In this document: one piece after another, positions 5,594 to 10,103 of the stretch | Numbering within the stretch: the first letter of the stretch is position 1 | Layout: the number at the start of each line of letters is the position of its first letter | From: an uncultured bacterium | GTDB taxonomy: Bacteria; Cyanobacteriota; Vampirovibrionia; Gastranaerophilales; Gastranaerophilaceae | DNA length: 10,103 bases | Assembly (NCBI GenBank): GCA_949299435.1 | Contig: CASGAK010000033.1 | Coordinates: 1-10,103, forward strand | Reading direction: 5' to 3' | Notes under the pieces: generated by a model | What the model was told of the DNA's origin: nothing | Seen by the model: the letters and a program-made list of their open reading frames with translations, nothing else | Database searches by the model: none | Program-made: the position numbers and the translations under genes

Positions 5594-6276
5594 TTAATAA
5601 CTCCCATTTTTTGACAGGCAGAATAAGCACATTTCTGTTCTGCTTCTTTTTTAGACTTGCCATCTGCTATTGCTATAATTTCATTATTATATTCAACCTC
5701 CACGGTGAACACTCTATTATGAGGTGGACCGCTCTCTTTTACAAGTCGATATATCGGAGTTGTCTTATCCAAACTCTGTGTATATTCTTGTAATAAGGCT
5801 TTAGCATTATACTTATCTATGTTCTCACAAATTTCATCAATATATGGCAAAAAGATTTCTTTTATTTTTAGTCGTAACAATTCAAATTTTCCATCAAGGA
5901 AATATGCTCCGAGCACCGCTTCAAAAGCACAAGCCGTAACTGACTCCAACTTTTTTATACCTAATTTTTCATCATGTTCTGCAGCAATTATTAATTCAGC
6001 TAACCCTATTTTTTTGGAAATTTTAGAAAGTATATTATCAGATACAACAATTGAACGTATCTTTGACATATCTCCTTCTGCTGAATCTGGAAATTTATTA
6101 TATAAAATATCAGATATTACAAGTTTTAATACGGCATCACCTAAAAATTCCAAACGCTCATAACATTTTGTATAATCCAACTCTTTTTCTTTTGTGTAAG
6201 AAGGGTGAGTCAATGCCGATATAAAAATCTCGCTATTATCAACTTTTATTCCGAAAATTTCTTCAACAGCCTTCAT
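5581..6276 (-). CDS. rnc: ribonuclease III, with Asp-to-Cys at a metal site
   Basis: 231 aa. RNase III is a Mg2+-dependent dimer that cleaves double-stranded RNA in rRNA and mRNA processing. The catalytic domain (about 1-150) has the signature 'YERLEFLGDAVL' (39-50; Glu40, Glu43, Asp47) and 'EGDMSKIRS' (67-75; Glu67). The second metal motif reads 'TACAFEAVLGAYFLDG' (114-129): Glu119 is present, but Cys116 (codon TGT) stands where the family has Asp (Asp114 in the E. coli enzyme). The double-stranded-RNA-binding domain (about 158-228) is typical: 'LLQEYTQ', 'ESGPPHNRVFTVEV', 'ADGKSKKEAEQKCAYSA'. The ATG (6276-6274) directly abuts the cdsA stop, with AAAGGA 9 nt upstream. It overlaps rpe by 13 nt. 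Confidence 0.95.
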   Translation of the reverse strand: MKAVEEIFGIKVDNSEIFISALTHPSYTKEKELDYTKCYERLEFLGDAVLKLVISDILYNKFPDSAEGDMSKIRSIVVSDNILSKISKKIGLAELIIAAEHDEKLGIKKLESVTACAFEAVLGAYFLDGKFELLRLKIKEIFLPYIDEICENIDKYNAKALLQEYTQSLDKTTPIYRLVKESGPPHNRVFTVEVEYNNEIIAIADGKSKKEAEQKCAYSACQKMGVIKCQK

Positions 6277-7149
6277 CTAAAAAAGTCCTTTTACGAAATT
6301 TACCAACCCATTTACCAAATCGCTTGAGAATACAAAATATTTACAAAAATAATACATTACAGGAATTGTAAAAATAAAGCTATCTGTACGATCCAAAAAA
6401 CCACCATGTCCAGGAAGCGTATCCCCGCTATCTTTTACACCCGCATCACGCTTTATCAAAGATTCACACAAATCACCAATTTGAGCAAATACAGTGCAAA
6501 TAAACCCGACAATAATTGCATAATACCATTCAAAACCAATAAAATACGCTACTATAATTGCCCCGATAATTGCACATATAATACCTCCGATAGACCCTTC
6601 AATCGTTTTATTCGGACTAACAACCGGTGCAAGTTTATGTTTCCCTAAATGCCTTCCTGCATAATAGCAACCGATATCCGTCAACAAAATTGCAGTAAAC
6701 ATCATCACAACAAATCCAAGCCCATCATGGAATCGCTCGGAGGACAATTCACGTAAAAATAATAAATGCAATGGGAACCAACCACAATAAATAAATCCTA
6801 AAATAGTTGTAGCAGCATTAGCTATATAAGGCTGGCGACCGCGAAAAAGCACCCACATAAATGAAATTATCGAAAATGCACTCAATGCAAGTGCCGTCAA
6901 ATCAAATCGTTGTAAATATGCGATTATACCAAATACCGCTTCTGCCAGCCATATAACTTTTAAACTCGGATAGAACCCTTTATGTTCTAGGATTTTAACA
7001 TATTCTCTTGAGGCGAAAAATACAAAAACATACAACAATATTAACAATGCAAGCCCGCTTTTAATAATACAAGCCATTGAAATTGTACCCAAAATAAAAC
7101 CCGTAAGCATTCGAGTCGCGTTTTTATTTAATCCGCCTATCACGTCCAT
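6277..7149 (-). CDS. cdsA: phosphatidate cytidylyltransferase (CDP-diglyceride synthase)
   Basis: 290 aa, usual length. It makes CDP-diacylglycerol from CTP and phosphatidic acid, the branch point of membrane phospholipid synthesis. The protein is polytopic, with hydrophobic stretches throughout (for example 12-45, 89-100, 145-160, 185-225). The family signature S-x-x-K-R-x4-K-D-x-x-x-x-L-P-G-H-G-G-x-x-D-R-x-D spans 230-257: SLIKRDAGVKDSGD then TLPGHGGFLDRTDS. 'LAPVVSPNKTIEGSIGG' (upstream of the signature) is the other conserved block. The ATG (7149-7147) shares its A with the frr stop in TAATG. The nearest Shine-Dalgarno (AGAGG) is 13 nt away, so expression probably depends on coupling to frr. 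In many bacteria uppS lies between frr and cdsA; here nothing does. Confidence 0.97.
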   Translation of the reverse strand: MDVIGGLNKNATRMLTGFILGTISMACIIKSGLALLILLYVFVFFASREYVKILEHKGFYPSLKVIWLAEAVFGIIAYLQRFDLTALALSAFSIISFMWVLFRGRQPYIANAATTILGFIYCGWFPLHLLFLRELSSERFHDGLGFVVMMFTAILLTDIGCYYAGRHLGKHKLAPVVSPNKTIEGSIGGIICAIIGAIIVAYFIGFEWYYAIIVGFICTVFAQIGDLCESLIKRDAGVKDSGDTLPGHGGFLDRTDSFIFTIPVMYYFCKYFVFSSDLVNGLVNFVKGLF

Positions 7150-7715
7150 TATACAGTTAAAACCTCTTTTTCTTTTTCTGAAACTGCACTGTCTACAATG
7201 CCTGTATATTTATCTGTCAATTTTTGAATTTTATACTGATTATCTTTAACTGAATCTTCGGGAAGATTTTCAGCCTTTTCTATTTTTTTCAACTCATCAG
7301 TCATATCACGACGTACATTTCTTATAGCTACTTTAGCTTCTTCGCCAAGTTTTTTAACATCTTTCACAATTTCTTTACGTCTTTCTTCTGTCAATGGCGG
7401 GAATGTGAGTCTTATACATATACCGTCACTGTTTGGGGTAATTCCTATTTCTGCTTTAATAATTGCTTTTTCAATTTCTTTTAAAATTGACTTATCATAA
7501 GGAGATATAACAAGTGTTGTACCATCTTGTACTGTCACTTGTGACATTTGTCTTAATGGAGTCGGCACTCCATAGTAATCTACTTGTACTTTATCTAAAA
7601 TCATAGGATTTGCACGACCTGAGCGAATTGCTCCAAATTCTCGTTTCAATGCAGCAATTGCTTTTTCCATCTTTTCTTCACCGAATAAAAATAATTCTTC
7701 TAAACTTTCTGACAT
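7149..7715 (-). CDS. frr: ribosome recycling factor
   Basis: 188 aa, against about 185 for the family. With EF-G it splits post-termination ribosomes. Hallmarks: 'FGAIRSGRANP' (27-37), 'VDYYGVPTPLRQMS', 'VQDGTTLVISPYDKS', 'FPPLTEERRKEIVKDVKKL' and 'EEAKVAIRNVRRDM'. The first helix and the C-terminal two-thirds form the three-helix domain I; the beta-rich middle is domain II. It starts at ATG 7715-7713 with AGAGGT about 6 nt upstream, 24 nt after the pyrH stop, and its TAA overlaps the cdsA start by one base. Confidence 0.98.
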   Translation of the reverse strand: MSESLEELFLFGEEKMEKAIAALKREFGAIRSGRANPMILDKVQVDYYGVPTPLRQMSQVTVQDGTTLVISPYDKSILKEIEKAIIKAEIGITPNSDGICIRLTFPPLTEERRKEIVKDVKKLGEEAKVAIRNVRRDMTDELKKIEKAENLPEDSVKDNQYKIQKLTDKYTGIVDSAVSEKEKEVLTV

Positions 7716-7739
7716 TTGTTACCTCTTTCAAAATATTAT

Positions 7740-8468
7740 CTATAAACTTATATACGTACCTATATCTGAATCATTAAGGACTTTAAGAATACCATCTTTT
7801 AGCAGAAAATCAAACACTACTATAGGTATATTATTTTGTTTACAAAGTGCACAAGCTGATGTATCCATAACTTTTAGACCGTTTTTTATAATATCATCAT
7901 AGGATATTTTATCTAACTTCTTAGCTTGCGGATTAATTTTCGGATCATCTGTATATACACCGTCTACACCGTTTTTCGCCATAAGCATTGCCTCAGCATT
8001 AATTTCAGAAGCTCTTAGGGCTGCTGCTGTATCAGTTGTAAAGAATGGGTTACCTGTACCTGCTGCAAATATTACAACTCTGCCTTTCTCCAAATGTCTT
8101 ATAGCTCTGTGTCGAATGTAAGGCTCTGCTACTTGATTAATTGTAATTGCACTTTGGACTCTGCAGGGTACATCAATCTGATTTAAAGCACTTTGCAAAG
8201 CTATAGCGTTCATAACAGTTGCAAGCATTCCGACATAATCTCCTGAAGCCTGATCCATTCCTAGTTTTGCACTGTTTTTCATGCCTCTGAATATATTTCC
8301 ACCGCCTACAACCACTGCAATTTCAGCTCCGGCTTCTCTTGCTTTTTTTATCTCATTTGCTATCATTTGAACAGGTTTTTGGTCTATACCAAATTGCTGT
8401 TCTCCTAAAAGTGCCTCTCCGCTTATTTTTAATAATATCCGTTTGTATCTTAAATTACCTTTTTCCAT
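7740..8468 (-). CDS. pyrH: UMP kinase
   Basis: 242 aa, normal length. It phosphorylates UMP to UDP with ATP, in pyrimidine nucleotide synthesis; bacterial enzymes are hexamers of the amino-acid-kinase fold. Motifs: 'KRILLKISGEALLG' (9-22), 'VVVGGGNIFRG' (52-62), 'MLATVMN' (81-87), 'FAAGTGNPFFTTDTAAALRA' (134-153), 'KNGVDGVYTDDP' and 'MDTSACALCKQNNIPIVVF'. The ATG (8468-8466) follows GGGGA at about 5 nt. It is the first gene of the operon with frr, cdsA, rnc and rpe. In many bacteria rpsB and tsf precede pyrH, but here a divergent regulator gene does. Confidence 0.98.
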   Translation of the reverse strand: MEKGNLRYKRILLKISGEALLGEQQFGIDQKPVQMIANEIKKAREAGAEIAVVVGGGNIFRGMKNSAKLGMDQASGDYVGMLATVMNAIALQSALNQIDVPCRVQSAITINQVAEPYIRHRAIRHLEKGRVVIFAAGTGNPFFTTDTAAALRASEINAEAMLMAKNGVDGVYTDDPKINPQAKKLDKISYDDIIKNGLKVMDTSACALCKQNNIPIVVFDFLLKDGILKVLNDSDIGTYISL

Positions 8469-8485
8469 TTTTCCCCTTTTTTCTA

Positions 8486-8514
8486 ATCTTAACTTAAACT
8501 AAAAGTCATGTAAA
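8486..8514 (-). promoter_or_regulatory. candidate promoter for the pyrH operon
   Basis: On the minus strand TTTACA (8514-8509), 17 nt, TAAGAT (8491-8486), about 18 nt before the pyrH ATG. The -35 matches 5 of 6 and the -10 4 of 6. Transcription would start only about 10 nt before the start codon, leaving room for the Shine-Dalgarno but little else, so a promoter further upstream is also possible. Confidence 0.35.
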
Positions 8515-8550
8515 GCCAAACAAAAATATGTTTAAAGTAATTTATTAAGT

Positions 8551-8590
8551 TTTGTAAATACAAATATATCCTCTTAAAGCATTGTAAATA
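8551..8590. repeat. spaced TTGTAAATA repeats in pyrH/RHH divergent region
   Basis: TTGTAAATA occurs at 8552-8560 and 8582-8590, exactly 30 bp apart (about three helical turns). The first copy is half of the near-perfect palindrome TTTGTAAATACAAA (8551-8564; 6-bp arms around AA). Related AT-rich words (TTTGTATATA, TTGTTTATAA) follow at 8605 and 8653. Both flanking genes start within 120 nt. Ribbon-helix-helix proteins often bind spaced repeats near their own promoters, so self-regulation is a reasonable guess. Confidence 0.35.
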
Positions 8591-8702
8591 AAGGGGTTTT
8601 AAAATTTGTATATATTATATAGATATAAAATAGCACTTTTTTATATCAAAAATTGTTTATAATAGTATAAGAAGTATTTCACAATAAGAAAAAGGAGAAT
8701 AT

Positions 8703-8891
8703 ATGGCTAGAGTATTGATTTCAATGCCTGAAGAGTTTTTAAACAAAATTGATCAGGTCGCAGACGGAGAAAACAGATCTAGAAGTGAATTGATTAGAGA
8801 AGCATTACGAACTTACATTTACAAACAAAAAGTTCGAGCATCAACATCAGCTTCTAAAAATGCAAATATTTTGGAATCAATGCTTGAATAG
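8703..8891 (+). CDS. ribbon-helix-helix (CopG/EndoAI-type) DNA-binding protein
   Basis: 62 aa. 'ARVLISMPEEFLNKIDQVAD' (2-21) is the beta strand and first helix; 'NRSRSELIREALRTYI' (24-39) is the second helix. This is the classic RHH fold, which dimerises and inserts its paired strand in the DNA major groove. The sequence strongly resembles EndoAI-type antitoxins. The tail (about 43-62) is short and Ser/Ala-rich. Strong Shine-Dalgarno AAAGGAG (8691-8697) 5 nt before the ATG; TATAAT at 8658-8663 is a likely -10 without a good -35. No MazF-type toxin follows, so a stand-alone regulator (perhaps of itself and the divergent pyrH operon) is more likely than a standard toxin-antitoxin pair. Confidence 0.88.
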   Translation: MARVLISMPEEFLNKIDQVADGENRSRSELIREALRTYIYKQKVRASTSASKNANILESMLE

Positions 8892-8902
8892 GAGCTACAA
8901 AG

Positions 8903-8968
8903 ATATTAGCAGGATTTTATAAATCCCGCCGATTTATGCACAAAACAGTCTATCAGATTTGGGTTTAG
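8903..8968 (+). CDS. possible 21-aa micro-ORF with ATA start
   Basis: GGAG (8891-8894), overlapping the RHH stop codon, is followed 8 nt later by ATA 8903 and an open frame reading ILAGFYKSRRFMHKTVYQIW plus V, with TAG at 8966-8968. The terminator stem begins at the very next base. It is basic and aromatic. The only ATG is internal (8936), giving 10 residues. A 9-position hairpin with one mismatch (GCAGGATTT/AAATCCCGC, 8909-8929) lies inside. It could be a tiny peptide or a gene that lost its ATG, but it could equally be chance; 21 codons is too short to judge. Confidence 0.18.
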   Translation: MLAGFYKSRRFMHKTVYQIWV

Positions 8969-8996
8969 ACGGACACATTAAATTGTGTCCGTTTTT
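8969..8996 (+). terminator. Rho-independent terminator after RHH gene
   Basis: ACGGACACA (8969-8977), loop TTAAAT, TGTGTCCGT (8984-8992), then Ts to 8996. A 9-bp GC-containing stem and T run for plus-strand transcription. It ends the RHH transcript, whose 3' region (8892-8968) is about 77 nt. From 8997 to 9100 the sequence is AT-rich with no frame or hairpin that I can support. Confidence 0.88.
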
Positions 8997-9103
8997 GTAA
9001 TCCGTTAAAAACTATTTTCAGTAAGAGAAGTAATTTCTTTGCGTCATTATTTCGCTATAGTTTTTTATCTAAGAATTTTTCAAATAAATAATATTTTTAA
9101 ACA

Positions 9104-9159
9104 TTTTGCAACAAAATAGCAAAAAACGACTTGATGTTTTTTTATAAATACAGTATCAT
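9104..9159 (+). promoter_or_regulatory. promoter and inverted repeat for the GntR-like gene
   Basis: TTGATG (9131-9136), exactly 17 nt, TATCAT (9154-9159): a good sigma-70 promoter ending 21 nt before the ATG at 9181. Just upstream is an inverted repeat TTTTGC (9104-9109) / GCAAAA (9119-9124), a possible operator or activator site. Confidence 0.5.
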
Positions 9160-9180
9160 TAAAACGTAAAAGGTGTGTGT

Positions 9181-10103
9181 ATGAAAAAAGAAGATTTAAG
9201 ACAGATTAAAACCAATGAAATTACCATTGAGTTACCCGACTTAAAAAATGCAAAAGAGTCAAAAGCAATAGTAATTTCTAAATGGATTATGAACTGGATA
9301 GACAGAGATTTAGCTGTTGGTAAAATCAAGGTACATGAGCTTTTACCATCAAAGCCTGATTTTGCATTTATGCTGGGAGTAAGTATCGGGACTGTACAAA
9401 ACGCTTTAAGGTTTGTAGAAGATGCAGGATATGTAGAATCAAAGCAATGCATAGGAACGGTTATAAAAGCCCCTAATCAAGACTCAAATATGAGAAAATT
9501 AACCTCAAAACGAGAAATAGCTGTTGAAGAAATAAAAAAATACATAAAAAATATGAACTTCAAAACCGGACAAAATCTTCCCTCGTCAAGAAATATAGCT
9601 AAAGAAATTAACAGCTCGCCGAATACAACAAGGCTTGCTCTTGAATATCTTTGCACAAACGGGATTTTAGAACACAAATTCAAAAACAATAAGGATTCAG
9701 GCTGGGCTGTGAAATCATTAAATTTCAAATTAAAAAAAGAAATCGAAGAACAAACCACACTTGTCAAAAAAATAGAAGATGATTTAAAAAACTATATCAC
9801 TGAAAATTTAAAAATAGGTGACAAATTACCCTCACACTTTGAGCTTGCAAAAGAGCTAAATGTCAGTATAAAAACAATTCATGACGGACTAAAGGGTTTG
9901 ATTGATGAGGGAATTTTACTTCCTAGACGCGGAAGGTATGGGACTTCAGTGATAAAAATGCCTTTTGACAAAACAATAGATGCAGGTATTGAAACTTCAA
10001 TATTTGCAAAAGCTCAAGAAACGGCATTTTATTATTATGAAAGGACTCAGAACCATATTAAAAAAATTATCAGCGAAAACTACTCCATAGGAGATAGATT
10101 ACC
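9181..10103 (+). CDS. tandem GntR-type winged-helix regulator, 3' end beyond window
   Basis: 307 codons are present and the frame is still open at the right edge. ATG 9181 follows AGGTG (9171-9175) at about 5 nt. Three complete winged-helix units are visible: 28-95 (VISKWIMNWI, HELLPSKPDFAFMLGVSIGT, NALRFVEDAGYVES), 110-177 (EEIKKYIKNMNFKTGQNLPS, RNIAKEINSSPNTTRLALEY) and 194-258 (DDLKNYITENLKIGDKLPSH, FELAKELNVSIKTIHDGLKG, LIDEGILLPRRGRYGTSVI). A fourth begins at about 284 (YYERTQNHIKKIISENYSIG then DRLP). Each has the GntR 'G-x-x-L-P-S' turn, helix-turn-helix and wing. No FCD, UTRA or aminotransferase effector domain is seen so far. It is probably a DNA-binding regulator contacting several half-sites. 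Not recognisable to a named gene. Confidence 0.9.
   Translation, partial: MKKEDLRQIKTNEITIELPDLKNAKESKAIVISKWIMNWIDRDLAVGKIKVHELLPSKPDFAFMLGVSIGTVQNALRFVEDAGYVESKQCIGTVIKAPNQDSNMRKLTSKREIAVEEIKKYIKNMNFKTGQNLPSSRNIAKEINSSPNTTRLALEYLCTNGILEHKFKNNKDSGWAVKSLNFKLKKEIEEQTTLVKKIEDDLKNYITENLKIGDKLPSHFELAKELNVSIKTIHDGLKGLIDEGILLPRRGRYGTSVIKMPFDKTIDAGIETSIFAKAQETAFYYYERTQNHIKKIISENYSIGDRL

Noticed and set aside
5321..6648. Plus-strand frames opposite rpe, rnc and cdsA
   Set aside because: The minus-strand genes are certain from motifs, and these frames show no family features.
8703..8996. EndoAI-MazF type toxin-antitoxin module
   Set aside because: The RHH protein is antitoxin-like, but no MazF-like or other toxin of normal size follows before the terminator.
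9104..9124. TTTTGC/GCAAAA as a confirmed GntR operator
   Set aside because: Kept only as a candidate within the promoter entry; short A/T-rich arms arise easily by chance and the classic GntR operator core is not evident.
9159..9767. Two minus-strand frames opposite the GntR-like gene
   Set aside because: The plus strand has a promoter, Shine-Dalgarno and three winged-helix units; the minus frames are shadows.
1..10103. CRISPR array, tRNA/rRNA genes, insertion sequences, prophage genes
   Set aside because: No regularly spaced repeats, no cloverleaf or rRNA sequence recognised, and no transposase, integrase or phage structural motifs in any supported frame.

Overview
The window is AT-rich and carries a conserved bacterial housekeeping operon in its right-centre. 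To the left is a set of lineage-restricted hypothetical genes, and to the right are two regulators. The best guess at the host is a gut-type non-photosynthetic cyanobacterial relative (Melainabacteria/Vampirovibrionia, order Gastranaerophilales). That rests on the low GC, the pyrH-frr pairing, and small Ser/Asn/Gln-rich proteins carrying a short 'L-x-A-x-G-I' module and a C-terminal 'K-x-x-L-G-L' ending, which I associate from memory with that group. A low-GC Firmicute is the main alternative; no marker gene here settles it.

Layout. 1-1060 (minus strand): a partial small gene leaving the left edge, an orphan plus-strand terminator inside a weak ORF, and a MarR-family repressor gene broken by one in-frame TAA. 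1280-1810 (plus): a Ser/Gln/Ala-rich protein with a good ribosome binding site but no ATG, GTG or TTG start. A 14-bp bidirectional terminator separates it from two minus-strand genes (1845-2765): a protein whose Thr-Cys-His spacing resembles the CheD deamidase fold, and a 101-aa hypothetical protein. Then come a short TspO-family membrane protein (2925-3326), a bidirectional terminator, a small minus-strand gene that looks frameshifted (3355-3593), and a 367-aa coiled-coil, low-complexity protein (3854-4957).

4949-8468 (minus) is a tightly packed operon pyrH > frr > cdsA > rnc > rpe: UMP kinase, ribosome recycling factor, CDP-diglyceride synthase, RNase III and ribulose-phosphate 3-epimerase. 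Its genes overlap or abut, except for a 24-nt gap after pyrH. The usual neighbours rpsB-tsf (upstream) and uppS (between frr and cdsA) are absent. RNase III has Cys where a metal-binding Asp is expected. Divergent from pyrH is a 62-aa ribbon-helix-helix regulator of the antitoxin-like type with no recognisable toxin, followed by a micro-ORF and a strong terminator. The right edge holds the first 307 codons of a regulator made of tandem GntR-type winged helices (three complete, a fourth beginning).

The housekeeping operon is intact. The accessory left half shows three separate lesions or oddities: a nonsense codon, a missing start and a likely one-base frameshift. These suggest gene decay there, or sequencing error if the assembly is low-coverage. 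I see no CRISPR, tRNA, rRNA, insertion sequence or prophage genes.
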